This document shows, piece after piece, positions 35,062 through 44,794 of a stretch of 64,000 nt of DNA. Position 1 is the first letter of the stretch. Every line of letters starts with the position of its first letter. The notes beneath the pieces are model-generated. The model ran no database searches and was not told the DNA's origin. It worked only from the letters and a program-made list of their open reading frames with translations. Source of the stretch: Amycolatopsis suaedae (lineage in GTDB: Bacteria > Actinomycetota > Actinomycetes > Mycobacteriales > Pseudonocardiaceae); assembly GCF_004214935.1 (NCBI RefSeq), contig NZ_SFCC01000011.1, positions 248,001 to 312,000 on the forward strand. The letters run 5' to 3'. A program made the position numbers and the translations under genes.

Positions 35062-36912
35062 CTACGAGCCCCGCTGGGGCCGCGACGGCACCGGTCCCCG
35101 TGGGGCGGTGTCGATCGGGTCGGGCCGCAGCGGCCGGTCGCCACCGCCGAGGCCGGGGATCAGCGACGTTCCCCGGTGCACCATCATCGTCTGCGCCAGC
35201 CCGGCGGCCAGCAGCAGCGACACCACCAGGAACCCGATCCAGTACGTCGGCGGCAGCAGCAGGCCGACCGCGCCGCCGAAGCACCACGCCAGCTGAAGCA
35301 CGGTCTCCGACCGCCCGAACGCCGACGCCCGCGACTCCTCAGGCAGGTCGGCCTGGATCACCGCGTCCAGGCTGATCTTCGCCAGCGCACTGCAACAGGA
35401 CCCGACGAGCCCGACGATCGCGGCCGTCGCCAGCCCGGACAGCACGGCGGCCAGCACGGTTGACAGCAGCGTGGCGCCGACGCAGCCGAGCACCACCTGG
35501 TCGGGCTTGCCGAACGTCATCCGCGAACCCAGCGCGTTGCCGATGAAGCCACCCGCCCCGGCCGCGGCACCGATGATGCCGAGCAGCAGCAGCTGGAAGA
35601 ACGGGCTCTGCCCGCTGCCCTCCATCTGCGCCTTCACGGCGAACGCCGCGAACATCATCAGGAACCCGGTGACCACGCGGATCGATCCGTTCGCCCACAG
35701 CGACACGACGATCTGCCTGCCCATCGGCTGGCGCTTCTTCTTCTGCGGGTGCTTGCCCAGTGACGCCGGGACCTCGCCCTCGGTGACCTCGACCCAGGAC
35801 GGGATCCGCATGGCCTGGACGGCTCCGGCGACACAGATCACCGCGGTGAACCACAGGGCCGTCGACGAGTTGAACAGGCCGTTGAACCCGGCCGCGATCG
35901 CGCCGAACGCACCCCCGGCGACCAGGCCGAACACGGTCAGCCGCGCGTTGGTCTTGGACAGCGTGATCTCCGGCGGCAGCACGCGTGGTGTCACCGACGA
36001 CTTGAGCACCATGAACGATTTCGACAGCACCATCTTCCCGAGTGCCGCCGGGTAGAGGCCCCAGTCGTCGAAGTGCAGCGCCATGATCACGCACATCAGC
36101 GCCTGCCCGGCCGATGCCACGCACATCGCCAGCCTGCGGCCCCGCTGGATCTTGTCCAGTGCCGGCCCGATCACCGGCGCCACGAGCGCGAACGGCGCGA
36201 TCGTGATCAGCAGGTAGAGCGCGACCTTGCCCTTGGACTCACCGCTGCTCGCGGCGAAGAACAGGGTGTTGGCCAGCGCGACGGCCATGGCCGCGTCGCT
36301 GGCGTAGTTCAGCATCGTCGCGTAGGTCAGCGACGTCAGCCCGGACTTGTCCGCGCCGTCGGCCTTGGTCGCCCGCTGGAACGCGTCGACGGCCTGGCCG
36401 GTCAGCTGCCTGCTGCGCAGTGCCGCGACACGCGTGACCGTGAGCTTCTTGGGCAGCCTCGGCAGGCTGCCCGCCGCGGCCTCGGACCGGTTGCCGTGCT
36501 GCTCGGTCGGCGGCTCCGGGCGCGGCGGTGGCGGCGGCGCGGGCTCCTCGACCGGATGCCGCGGCTGGCCGGGCGCGTACCCGCCGGTGTCGTACCGCTC
36601 GTACTCGCCGGACGGCTCGCGCCGCTCCCGGCGTACCGGCTGGGTGAGGAAGTGGTCCGGGTTGGGCGCGTAGTCGTCAGGCCGCGGCGGCGGGGGAGGC
36701 GGCGGCGAGTACCGGCGCGGCGGCTGCTCGGAGGGCATGACCCTGGTCGCCGGCCGCGGCCTCGCCGGCGGCGGTGAGGTGGGCGGTACGGGCTGGTGGC
36801 CGGTGCCGGGCTCGGGCGTCCACTTGCGCTTGCTCCTGCGCCCGGCGCGCCCCCTGCCCGCGCGGCCGAAACCGGCCCCGCCGGAATCGGACTGCCTGCC
36901 GAACCGTGCCAC
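35062..36912 (-). CDS. MFS transporter with long Pro-rich N-terminal cytoplasmic region
   Basis: 616 residues. Residues 1-165 are basic and Pro-rich with poly-Pro runs and are probably disordered. The membrane part (about 195-590) has about 12 helices and resembles Rv0876c-type conserved MFS proteins. The extension is unusual for transporters and may be an interaction platform. Co-directional with the DUF2771 gene. Substrate unknown. Confidence 0.82.
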   Translation of the reverse strand: MARFGRQSDSGGAGFGRAGRGRAGRRSKRKWTPEPGTGHQPVPPTSPPPARPRPATRVMPSEQPPRRYSPPPPPPPRPDDYAPNPDHFLTQPVRRERREPSGEYERYDTGGYAPGQPRHPVEEPAPPPPPRPEPPTEQHGNRSEAAAGSLPRLPKKLTVTRVAALRSRQLTGQAVDAFQRATKADGADKSGLTSLTYATMLNYASDAAMAVALANTLFFAASSGESKGKVALYLLITIAPFALVAPVIGPALDKIQRGRRLAMCVASAGQALMCVIMALHFDDWGLYPAALGKMVLSKSFMVLKSSVTPRVLPPEITLSKTNARLTVFGLVAGGAFGAIAAGFNGLFNSSTALWFTAVICVAGAVQAMRIPSWVEVTEGEVPASLGKHPQKKKRQPMGRQIVVSLWANGSIRVVTGFLMMFAAFAVKAQMEGSGQSPFFQLLLLGIIGAAAGAGGFIGNALGSRMTFGKPDQVVLGCVGATLLSTVLAAVLSGLATAAIVGLVGSCCSALAKISLDAVIQADLPEESRASAFGRSETVLQLAWCFGGAVGLLLPPTYWIGFLVVSLLLAAGLAQTMMVHRGTSLIPGLGGGDRPLRPDPIDTAPRGPVPSRPQRGS

Positions 36913-36990
36913 CTGTGTTCCCGCGCCTTTCCTGCTACTCCCCGGTCCCCGTCCCCCAATCCTGCCGTATCGAGGGTGTTTCCCGCTCGA

Positions 36991-37755
36991 TCAAGGCTGA
37001 ACCGGTACCAGTTTCACCCGGAACATCTTCGGCCAGAGCTTGCCCGTGACCAGGAACTGGTCGGTCCCGGGCACCGCCGCTATGCCGTTGAGCACGTCGG
37101 CCTCGGCCTTCTCCTGGGCGGTGAGCAGGCCGGACGCGTCGATCTCGGCGGTGAGCTGCCCGTTCGCGTCCAGGCGCAGGATGCGGTCGGTCTGCCAGAC
37201 GTTGGCGTAGACGTCGTCGCCGACGCACTCCAGCTCGTTCAGCTTGTCCAGCGGTGCGGTCACCGCGCCGACCTCGGCGAACGTCACCGGGTCGCGGAAC
37301 GTCAGCCGGTCCGTCCCGTCGCTCATCACCAGCCGCCCGCGTCCGGGCTGGTGGCACAGGCCCCAGCCCTCGCCGGGGTAGGGCACGCGCCGCTTCTCGG
37401 CCAGCGTGGCCGCGTCGCGTTCGATGGCGAACCCGTCCTGCCAGGTCAGCTGCCACACGCTGGGCCCGACCAGCGTGATGCCCTCGCCGAACAGCGGCGC
37501 GGGCAGCGTCACCGCCCGCTGCGGCGGCCCGGCGACCGGCCCGGCGCGCAGCTGGGACCGTCCGGGCAGGCCGGTGCCCTCGTAGAGGGTGTCGCCAGCC
37601 AGTTCGAGGCCCTGGGTGAACGCCGCCGGATCGTGCGGAAGGACCTCCAGTACCTGCAGCTTCAGCTGTTCCGGCCCGCTCGGCTCGCCCTCGTCGGCGG
37701 CGCAGCTGGTCAGTGTCGCCGCGAGCAGCATGGCCAACAGCAGTGGAGTGCGCAC
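36991..37755 (-). CDS. Glutaminyl-peptide cyclotransferase lipoprotein (plant-type, beta-propeller)
   Basis: 254 residues from a GTG. Lipobox LTSC (Cys 18). The domain is the five-bladed propeller of plant/bacterial glutaminyl cyclases: FTQGLELAGDTLYEGTGLPGRS near 45, LTWQDG near 108, GEGWGLCH near 135, NELECV near 175, and VLNGIA near 225. It forms N-terminal pyroglutamate on exported peptides or proteins. Divergent from DUF3027 with only 42 bases between the starts. Confidence 0.88.
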   Translation of the reverse strand: MRTPLLLAMLLAATLTSCAADEGEPSGPEQLKLQVLEVLPHDPAAFTQGLELAGDTLYEGTGLPGRSQLRAGPVAGPPQRAVTLPAPLFGEGITLVGPSVWQLTWQDGFAIERDAATLAEKRRVPYPGEGWGLCHQPGRGRLVMSDGTDRLTFRDPVTFAEVGAVTAPLDKLNELECVGDDVYANVWQTDRILRLDANGQLTAEIDASGLLTAQEKAEADVLNGIAAVPGTDQFLVTGKLWPKMFRVKLVPVQP

Positions 37756-37797
37756 CGGGCCAGCTTCCCACGAACCGCGTGCGGCATCATGGTGCGC

Positions 37798-38562
37798 ATG
37801 ACCCTGCTGCTGACCTTGGACGACGGCTCGATCCGGCAGAGCCTGCTCGACGCCGTCGAGCTGGCACGCGAGGCGGCTGAGCTCGATGCCGGAGCCGAGC
37901 AGGTGGGTGCGCACGCGGGCGTCGAGCGGGAGGACGCCGTCTCGGTGAGTCACCTGTTCGAGGCCCACGTTCCCGGCTACCGCGGCTGGCGGTGGTCGGT
38001 GACGGTGGCGACCGCGGGTGCCGGTGAACCGGTGACCGTCAGTGAGGTGGTGCTGCGGCCGGGGCCGGACGCGCTGACCGCGCCGACGTGGGTGCCGTGG
38101 GAGCGCCGGGTCCGCGCGGGTGACCTCGGGGTCGGCGACATCTTCCCGACCGACGAGAACGACCCGCGGATCGCGCCCGCGTACGTGATGTCCGACGACC
38201 CGGCGGTCGAGGAGGTGGCGACCGACGTCGGCCTCGGCCGGGTGCACGTGCTGTCCCGGTACGGCCGGATGGAGGCGGCACGCCGCTGGCGGGGCGGCGA
38301 GTTCGGTCCCCGCTCGGACATGGCCCGCAGCGCGCCCGAGCCGTGTGGCACCTGCGGGTTCTTCGCACCGCTCGCCGGTTCGCTGCGGGGCGGCTTCGGC
38401 GCGTGCGCCAACGAGATCTCGCCAGCGGACGGGCACGTGGTCAGCGTCGAGTACGGCTGCGGCGCGCACTCGGAGATCCGGGTCGAGGTGACCTCGTCCG
38501 TTCCGGTCGCGGAGCTGGTCTACGACGACTCCCTGCTGGACCTCTCGGTTGACCCAGCCTGA
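37798..38562 (+). CDS. DUF3027 protein with zinc-like cysteine cluster
   Basis: 254 residues from the ATG at 37798 (an ATG three codons upstream is possible). N-terminal helical region, central beta-rich part, and a C-terminal Cys set CGTCGF, GACAN and YGCGAH (about 180-225) that could bind a metal. DUF3027 occurs throughout Actinobacteria (Rv0877). Its stop overlaps the next gene, the GHKL ATPase, by 14 bases, so the pair is translationally coupled. Function unknown. Confidence 0.85.
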   Translation: MTLLLTLDDGSIRQSLLDAVELAREAAELDAGAEQVGAHAGVEREDAVSVSHLFEAHVPGYRGWRWSVTVATAGAGEPVTVSEVVLRPGPDALTAPTWVPWERRVRAGDLGVGDIFPTDENDPRIAPAYVMSDDPAVEEVATDVGLGRVHVLSRYGRMEAARRWRGGEFGPRSDMARSAPEPCGTCGFFAPLAGSLRGGFGACANEISPADGHVVSVEYGCGAHSEIRVEVTSSVPVAELVYDDSLLDLSVDPA

Positions 38563-41212
38563 CCCGTTCGGGACGGCGGCACTGCGGGAGGCGGTGCTGG
38601 CGGCCTGGCGGGACTCGCCGACGCGGTTCACCGAGGACCTCAACACCGAGAACGACCTGCGGGCAGGCGGGTACCGGGACCGGCTGTTCGTCGAGCTGGC
38701 ACAGAACGCCGCCGACGCGGCGCTGGCCGCGGGCGCGCCCGGTACCGTCCGGGTGTCCGTTGTGGACGGTGAGCTGCGGGTGGCAAACACCGGCGTGCCG
38801 CTGGACGCCCCGGGCGTCGCGGCGCTGGCCTCGCTGCGGGCGTCGGCCAAGCGCGGGGACACCGCCGGCCGGTTCGGTGTCGGCTTCGCCGCCGTACTGG
38901 CGGTGACCGACGCGCCCCGCATCGTGTCCACGACGGGCTCGGTCGCGTTCTCCGCGGAGCGGACGCGGGCGGAGTCCGGCAGGTCCGGCGACGTGCCGGT
39001 GCTGCGCCTGGTGTGGCCGGTCGACGAGCAGCCGCCGGAAGGCTTCGACACCGAGGTCCGGCTGTCTGGGGTACCAGACACGATCCTGGACGACATCCGC
39101 CGCGAGGTGCCCGACCTGTTGCTGGCGCTGCCGTGGCTGGCCAGGATCGAGGTCGACGGCGACGTGTGGAGCCGTTCCGGTGACGAGATCACCGGGCCCG
39201 GCGGGGTGACCCGCTGGCACACGCACTCCGACCAGGGCGTCACCTGGGCCGTCCCGCTGGACAGGCCCCTCGGCGAAGACGTCCTGCACGCCCCGACCCC
39301 CACCGACGAGAGGCTGTCGCTACCGGCCAGGCTGATCGCGTCGCTGCCGATCGAGCCGAACCGGCGCCGCGTCCTGCCCGGTGCGGACGCCGTGCTCGCC
39401 AGGGCGGCCGACCTCTACCCGGCCTTCGTACGCGGGTACGCCGACCGGCTCGCCCTGGTGCCCGTGGCGGGTTTCCCACTGTCCGAAGTGGACTCGACGC
39501 TGCGGGAGCTGGTGATCGACCGGCTGCGGACGGTCAGGTGGCTGCCCGCGGCGGGCACGGGCGAGCTGACCGGTGGCGGGGCCAGGGTGCTGGCCGTCGA
39601 CTCGCCCGCGCTGGTCGAGTTGCTGGCCGACGTCGTGCCCGGCCTGGCCGCGAACTGCGGTCCCGCGGCGGTCCGCACGCTGGCGGTGGTCGGCGCGCGG
39701 CGGCTGGACGTCGCCGGGGCCGTCGAGGCACTGACCGGTGCCGGACGGCCGCCGTCGTGGTGGCGGCGGCTTTACGACGTGCTGCTGCCGCTGGTGGAGT
39801 CGCACGAGATCGACGCCGACGAGCTGGGCGGGCTGCCGGTGCCGCTGGCCGACGGCCGGACGCTGCCGGGGCCGAGGGGCGCTTTGCTCTTCGACGCGGG
39901 CAGCGACCTGCTGGAACTGCTGGCCGAGGCCGACGTGGCCGGCCTGCGGCTGGTGCATCCGGACGGCGCACACCCGCTGCTGGAACGGCTCGGCGCCGTC
40001 CGCGCGGGCGCGGCCGAGTTGCTCGACTCGCCCGCGCTGGCCGACGCGGTGGAGCGCAGTGTCGCCGACGCGCGGGCCGGGCTGGACGTCCTGCCGCTGG
40101 CCGGTGCCGTCCTCCGGCTCAGCGAAGTGTCCGCTGTGGACGGACTGGGTGCGCTGGCGCTGCCCGCCCACGACGGCTGGCGGCGGGCCGACGAGCTGGT
40201 CCTGCCCGGAGCGCCGCTGCTGGACGTCCTCGACCCGGAGGTCCTCGGCGAGGACGCGCCACTGGACGTGCTGGACGAGGAGTTCGCCCAGGACTGGCCG
40301 ACCGAGACGCTCACCGGCGTCGGCGTGCTGCGGACGTTCGCCACCGATCCGGAGACCGGGCTGCGTGACCTCGATCTGGTCGCCGACGACGCGTGGCCCG
40401 CCGCGCTGCGGTTGATCGCCGCCGAGCCGGAGACCTGGCGGGCGCTGCCGGACGCGGCGGGCTGGATCGCCCGCGAGGCCCTGCTGGCCGGGCGGGCGCC
40501 CCGGGAGTGGCGGCTGGCCGACGCCGGGGGGCTGGCCGGGCTGTTCGATCCGGTGCCCGACGTCGGGCTGCCGGACACCCTGCTGGCCGCGGCCGGGGTG
40601 CGGGCCGAGCTGACCGTCGAGGGGCCGGACGACGCCGAGGACCTGCTGGACCGGCTCGCCGACCCGGCACGGGAGGTGCCGCCGGGCCTGGTGCTGCGGG
40701 CACACGTGGCGCTGGCCGAGTCGGATGTCGACGGCCTGGAACCCGCACGGGTACGGGCGGCCGACGGCACGGTCGTCGACGCCGAGGACGCCGTTGTCCT
40801 GGACGCGCCCTGGCTGCTCGGCGTGCTGCCCGCCGGTGGCGTGGTCGCGGGCGGCGACCCCGAGCGGCTCGCCGACCTGCTGAACCTGCCGCTGGCGGAG
40901 GACGAGACCGACGCGGAGGTGGTGAGCGAGGGCGCCTACCTGCCGTGGTCGGAGCTACCCGCCGTGGTCCTGGCCGCGGACCTGCTCGACTGCCCGTTGC
41001 CCGGCGGCGGCCCGATCCTGCACGACGAGCTGACCGTTCGCGTGCACGGTGAAGAGCGATCGGTCCACTGGTGGGTCGACGACCGGCTGCATGCCGCGGA
41101 CACGCCGGACGGGCTGGCCAGGGCGTTCGCCCACGCGGCCGGCCGCTGGGCGGACCGGCACCTGGTGCTGGCCCTGCTCGACGACCCCAGCGCGGGCACG
41201 CTGCTCGGCTGA
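38549..41212 (+). CDS. Sacsin N-terminal-like GHKL ATPase
   Basis: 887 residues from a TTG inside the DUF3027 gene. Residues about 25-190 form a GHKL/HSP90-like ATP pocket: FVELAQNAADAA (N-box) near 52, GVPLDAPGV (G1-like) near 90, GRFGVGFAAVLAVTD near 110. The remaining 690 residues are helix/strand repeats of Leu, Asp and Pro-rich sequence with no known domain. The sacsin family is named for a vertebrate chaperone. Coupled to DUF3027. Substrate and activity are unknown. Confidence 0.85.
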   Translation: MTQPDPFGTAALREAVLAAWRDSPTRFTEDLNTENDLRAGGYRDRLFVELAQNAADAALAAGAPGTVRVSVVDGELRVANTGVPLDAPGVAALASLRASAKRGDTAGRFGVGFAAVLAVTDAPRIVSTTGSVAFSAERTRAESGRSGDVPVLRLVWPVDEQPPEGFDTEVRLSGVPDTILDDIRREVPDLLLALPWLARIEVDGDVWSRSGDEITGPGGVTRWHTHSDQGVTWAVPLDRPLGEDVLHAPTPTDERLSLPARLIASLPIEPNRRRVLPGADAVLARAADLYPAFVRGYADRLALVPVAGFPLSEVDSTLRELVIDRLRTVRWLPAAGTGELTGGGARVLAVDSPALVELLADVVPGLAANCGPAAVRTLAVVGARRLDVAGAVEALTGAGRPPSWWRRLYDVLLPLVESHEIDADELGGLPVPLADGRTLPGPRGALLFDAGSDLLELLAEADVAGLRLVHPDGAHPLLERLGAVRAGAAELLDSPALADAVERSVADARAGLDVLPLAGAVLRLSEVSAVDGLGALALPAHDGWRRADELVLPGAPLLDVLDPEVLGEDAPLDVLDEEFAQDWPTETLTGVGVLRTFATDPETGLRDLDLVADDAWPAALRLIAAEPETWRALPDAAGWIAREALLAGRAPREWRLADAGGLAGLFDPVPDVGLPDTLLAAAGVRAELTVEGPDDAEDLLDRLADPAREVPPGLVLRAHVALAESDVDGLEPARVRAADGTVVDAEDAVVLDAPWLLGVLPAGGVVAGGDPERLADLLNLPLAEDETDAEVVSEGAYLPWSELPAVVLAADLLDCPLPGGGPILHDELTVRVHGEERSVHWWVDDRLHAADTPDGLARAFAHAAGRWADRHLVLALLDDPSAGTLLG

Positions 41213-41213
41213 G

Positions 41214-41465
41214 TCAGAGATCGCGCTGCGCGCCCCGGGCGCCGCGGCGGGAAGCCGCGCGCTGCCAGGCCATGATCGCGAAGCCGATGAACCCGAGTAC
41301 GACACCGGCCACGCAGGTCCACGTCCACGGGCCCATGCCGGTCACCACGAACAGCACCACCCCGGCCAGCGCCCACAGCGAGGTGCCGACGACGACCGGC
41401 GGCCACAGGTCGGTCCAGCGCTTCGGCAGGTCCGGAGTCGGCTTCAGGGATGCGGGTTCGGCCAC
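41214..41465 (-). CDS. DUF2530 small membrane protein
   Basis: 83 residues, two hydrophobic helices about 27-43 and 49-66, basic C-terminal tail. Matches the DUF2530 family (Rv0879c position). One base separates its stop from the convergent ATPase stop. Function unknown. Confidence 0.78.
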   Translation of the reverse strand: MAEPASLKPTPDLPKRWTDLWPPVVVGTSLWALAGVVLFVVTGMGPWTWTCVAGVVLGFIGFAIMAWQRAASRRGARGAQRDL

Positions 41466-41523
41466 CCCAGCAGCCTAACCGCCGGCCGGGTTAGTCTCCC
41501 CGCGCCCGGCGAGGAGGTTCCAG

Positions 41524-42966
41524 ATGGCGCAGACGAGGCTCGACCGTTTCTTCAAGATCAGTGAACGCGGTTCCACACCCGGCAGGGAAGTCCGCGGCGG
41601 CGTGGTCACGTTCGTCACGATGGCCTACATCGTCGTGCTGAACCCGCTGATCCTCGGCAGCTACTCGGCCGCCGACGCCGGCGCCCACAAGGACCTGTTC
41701 GGCAACATCCTCCCGGCCGCCCAGGTCGCGGCCGTGACGGCGCTGGTCGCGGGCGCCATGACCATCCTCTTCGGACTCGTCGCCAACTACCCGTTCGCGC
41801 TGGCCGCCGGTCTCGGCGTCAACTCGCTGGTCGCGGTCACCATCGCGCCGCAGATGAGCTGGCCGGCGGCGATGGGACTGGTCGTGGTGAACGGCCTGGT
41901 CGTCCTGTTGCTGGTCGTGACCGGCGTGCGCACGATGGTGTTCAACGCCGTCCCGGCCTCGCTCAAGGCTGCCATCGCGGTCGGCATCGGCCTGTTCATC
42001 TGCCTGATCGGCCTGGTCGGCGCCGGGTTCGTCCGCAGGGTCCCGGACGCGGCGAACACCACGGTGCCGGTCGGCCTCGGCATCGACGGTTCGATCGCGT
42101 CCTGGCCGACGGCGGTGTTCGTGTTCGGCCTGGTGCTCACCGGCATCCTGGTCGCCAGGGGGGTCAAGGGCGCGATCCTGATCGGCGTCCTGGCGAGCAC
42201 CGTCGTGTCGATCGCGCTGGAGGCACTGGTCGACGCCGGCCCGTCGATGGGCACCGACCCGAAGGGCTGGAACCTCGGCTACCCGGCCGTCCCGGACCAG
42301 GTGTTCCGCCTGCCGGACCTCTCGCTGGTCGGCCAGTTCAACTTCGACGCCTGGTTCCAGGTGCCCGCGATCACCGCCGCGCTGCTGGTGTTCACGCTGG
42401 TGCTCACCGACTTCTTCGACACCATCGGCTCCATGACCGGCCTCGGCAAGGAGGGCGGGCTGATCGACTCCGACGGCAAGCTTCCGCGGGTGGGCAAGGC
42501 CCTGTTCGTGGACGGTGCCGCCGCGGTCGCCGGTGGCGCGGCCTCGGCCAGCTCGAACACGGTCTACGTCGAGTCGGCCTCCGGCATCGCCGAGGGGGCC
42601 CGGACCGGCCTGGCGAACGTGGTCACCGGCCTGTTGTTCCTCGCCGCGATGTTCTTCACGCCGCTGTACGAGGTGGTGCCGGTCGAGGCCGCCGCACCGG
42701 CGCTGGTCGTGGTCGGCGCGCTGATGATCCGGCAGATCACCGAGATCGACTTCACCGACTTCAGCATCGCGCTGCCCGCGTTCCTGACCATTGTGGTGAT
42801 GCCGTTCACCTACTCGATCGCCAACGGCATCGGCGCGGGCTTCGTCAGCTACGTCCTGCTGCGTACGGCCACCGGGAAGGCCCGCCAGGTGCACCCGCTG
42901 CTCTGGGTGATCTCGGCCGCTTTTGTCGTGTATTTCGCACTTGGCCCGATCAGGGCACTGTTCTGA
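41524..42966 (+). CDS. NCS2-family purine permease (AzgA-like)
   Basis: 480 residues, about 13 membrane helices. N-terminal DRFFKISERGSTPGREVRGGVVTFVTMAYI and the signature LVLTDFFDTIGSMTGLGKEGG near 295 are those of AzgA-type adenine/guanine/hypoxanthine:H+ symporters. ATG start with GAGGAGG upstream and TAGTCT as a probable -10. The MarR gene begins 27 bases after it and has its own promoter. Confidence 0.92.
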   Translation: MAQTRLDRFFKISERGSTPGREVRGGVVTFVTMAYIVVLNPLILGSYSAADAGAHKDLFGNILPAAQVAAVTALVAGAMTILFGLVANYPFALAAGLGVNSLVAVTIAPQMSWPAAMGLVVVNGLVVLLLVVTGVRTMVFNAVPASLKAAIAVGIGLFICLIGLVGAGFVRRVPDAANTTVPVGLGIDGSIASWPTAVFVFGLVLTGILVARGVKGAILIGVLASTVVSIALEALVDAGPSMGTDPKGWNLGYPAVPDQVFRLPDLSLVGQFNFDAWFQVPAITAALLVFTLVLTDFFDTIGSMTGLGKEGGLIDSDGKLPRVGKALFVDGAAAVAGGAASASSNTVYVESASGIAEGARTGLANVVTGLLFLAAMFFTPLYEVVPVEAAAPALVVVGALMIRQITEIDFTDFSIALPAFLTIVVMPFTYSIANGIGAGFVSYVLLRTATGKARQVHPLLWVISAAFVVYFALGPIRALF

Positions 42967-42979
42967 GACGATCGTAAGG

Positions 42980-42985
42980 TATGCT
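42980..42985 (+). promoter_or_regulatory. Leaderless -10 box of the MarR gene
   Basis: TATGCT followed by seven bases and ATG. The surrounding AACTAAT stretch is the most AT-rich spot in the area. It decides the start at 42993 over the ATG at 42981, which lies inside the -10. Confidence 0.65.
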
Positions 42986-42992
42986 AACTAAT

Positions 42993-43415
42993 ATGTCCGG
43001 AGAGCGTTCACTGGCAAGCCGCCTTCGGCTCGCCGTGGTGCGGCTGAATCGCAAGCTCCGGGCGCAGAGTGCCGGCGAGACGATCTCGCTCACGCAGGTG
43101 TCGGCCCTGTCGACCCTGCACAAGTGCGGGCCGTTGACGCCAGGACAGCTGGCGGCCAGGGAGGGTGTCCAGCCACCGTCGATGACCAGGGTCATCTCGG
43201 CGCTGGAGGAGCTCGGCTACGTCGAGCGCCGTCCGCACCCGACCGACGGCAGGCAGGCGATCGTCGAGCTGTCCGGAATGGGGCTGGCCTTCATCGAGAA
43301 GTCGATCTCGGTGCGGGAGGCCTGGCTCGACGCGCACCTGGCCGAGCTGAGCGAGGCCGAGCGCGAGGTGCTCTGGAAAGCGGCGGACATCATCGACAGG
43401 ATGGCGGGGAACTGA
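42993..43415 (+). CDS. MarR family regulator
   Basis: 140 residues. Winged HTH about 42-105 with TPGQLAAREGVQPPSMTRVISALEELGYVERRPHPTDGRQ, a classic MarR recognition helix and beta-wing, flanked by dimerisation helices. Matches Rv0880 by position. The MFS gene follows 5 bases later on the same strand and is its likely target. Confidence 0.92.
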   Translation: MSGERSLASRLRLAVVRLNRKLRAQSAGETISLTQVSALSTLHKCGPLTPGQLAAREGVQPPSMTRVISALEELGYVERRPHPTDGRQAIVELSGMGLAFIEKSISVREAWLDAHLAELSEAEREVLWKAADIIDRMAGN

Positions 43416-43419
43416 CACG

Positions 43420-44778
43420 GTGCCGACAAACCCGGGTTGCGAATCGAAGGCCACATCGACGACCACCAGTACCCGGGAACCGGCACCACCGCCAACCAGC
43501 CCGCCACCGGCGCCCAAGCGGCGCGGGACGTTCGCCTCGCTGCGGATCCGCAACTACCGGCTGTTCTTCAGCGGCCAGGTCGTCTCCAACATCGGCACCT
43601 GGATGCAGCGCATCGCGCAGGACTGGCTGGTGTTCGAACTCAGCGGCAACGACCCGGTCGCCCTCGGCATCGCGGTCGGCCTGCAGTTCGCGCCGATCCT
43701 GTTCCTGTCGCTGTGGGCGGGAGTGCTGGCCGACCGGGCGGACAAGCGCAGGCTGCTGATTCTCATCCAGGCGCTGAACGGCCTGCAGGCCGTCGTCCTC
43801 GGCGTGCTGACCGTCACCGGGGTCGTCACCCTGTGGCACGTCTACGTCATCTGCTTCGCACTCGGCACCCTGGCCGCGCTCGAGGTGCCCGCCCGGCAGT
43901 CGTTCGTCGCCGAGATGGTCGGCCGTGACCAGGTGGCCAACGCCGTGGCGCTGAACTCGTCGATCTTCAACCTGGCCCGCATCGTCGGCCCGGCCATCGC
44001 CGGGTTCGTGATCATCTGGATCGGCACCGGCTGGCTGTTCCTGGCCAACGCCGTCAGCACGCTGGCCGTGATCGCCGGGCTGATGCTGATGAACCCGGCC
44101 AAGCTGTTCCGGGGGCCTGCCGTGCAGCGGGCGAAGGGGCAGCTACGCGAGGGCCTGCGGTACGTCCGCGGGCGGTCGGACCTGATGACGGTGATGCTGC
44201 TGGTGCTGTTCGTCAGCACGTTCGGCATCACGTTCTTCACCTCGCTGGCGATCGTGGCCGGGAACGTCTTCGGCACCGAGGCCGACGGCTACGGCCTGCT
44301 GTCCACGCTGCTCGCCGTCGGCACGTTCGCCGGCGCGCTCGCGTCGGCCCGGCGCGGCTCCCGGGGGCGGCCCCGGGTGCGGGTGCTGGTGATGTCGGCG
44401 TTCGCGCTGGGGGTGCTGGAGATCGCCACCGGCTACATGCCGACCTACCTCGCGTTCGGCATCGCGCTGGTGCCGCTCGGGTTCGCCACCATCACGTTCC
44501 TGAACACGGCGAACGCGCTGGTGCAGACGGCGGTCAGCCCGCAGATGCGGGGCCGGGTGATGGGGCTGTACGTGCTGGTGCTGGTCGGCGGGAACCCCAT
44601 CGGCGGACCGCTGACCGGCTGGATGGCCGAGGTGTTCGGCGGCCGCTCGCCGTTCGTCATCGGCGGTGCCGTCTCCGCGGTGGCGGCCGTGGTGTGTGCC
44701 GCGGTCCTGCTCCGGCGGGGCGGCGTCACGCTGCCCCGGCGCGGAAGGGCGGGGCAGCGGGTCCTCAGCCGCCGCTGA
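43420..44778 (+). CDS. MFS exporter (MFS_3/enterobactin-exporter-like)
   Basis: 452 residues from a GTG five bases after the marR stop. Cytoplasmic Ser/Thr/Pro-rich leader about 1-35, then FASLRIRNYRLFFSGQVVSNIGTWMQRIAQDWLVFELS, typical of the MFS_3 family, and about 12 helices ending near 430. MarR-MFS pairs usually form a drug or metabolite efflux unit induced by the exported compound. Substrate unknown. Confidence 0.9.
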   Translation: MPTNPGCESKATSTTTSTREPAPPPTSPPPAPKRRGTFASLRIRNYRLFFSGQVVSNIGTWMQRIAQDWLVFELSGNDPVALGIAVGLQFAPILFLSLWAGVLADRADKRRLLILIQALNGLQAVVLGVLTVTGVVTLWHVYVICFALGTLAALEVPARQSFVAEMVGRDQVANAVALNSSIFNLARIVGPAIAGFVIIWIGTGWLFLANAVSTLAVIAGLMLMNPAKLFRGPAVQRAKGQLREGLRYVRGRSDLMTVMLLVLFVSTFGITFFTSLAIVAGNVFGTEADGYGLLSTLLAVGTFAGALASARRGSRGRPRVRVLVMSAFALGVLEIATGYMPTYLAFGIALVPLGFATITFLNTANALVQTAVSPQMRGRVMGLYVLVLVGGNPIGGPLTGWMAEVFGGRSPFVIGGAVSAVAAVVCAAVLLRRGGVTLPRRGRAGQRVLSRR

Positions 44779-44794
44779 CCTCGCCTCCAAAGCA

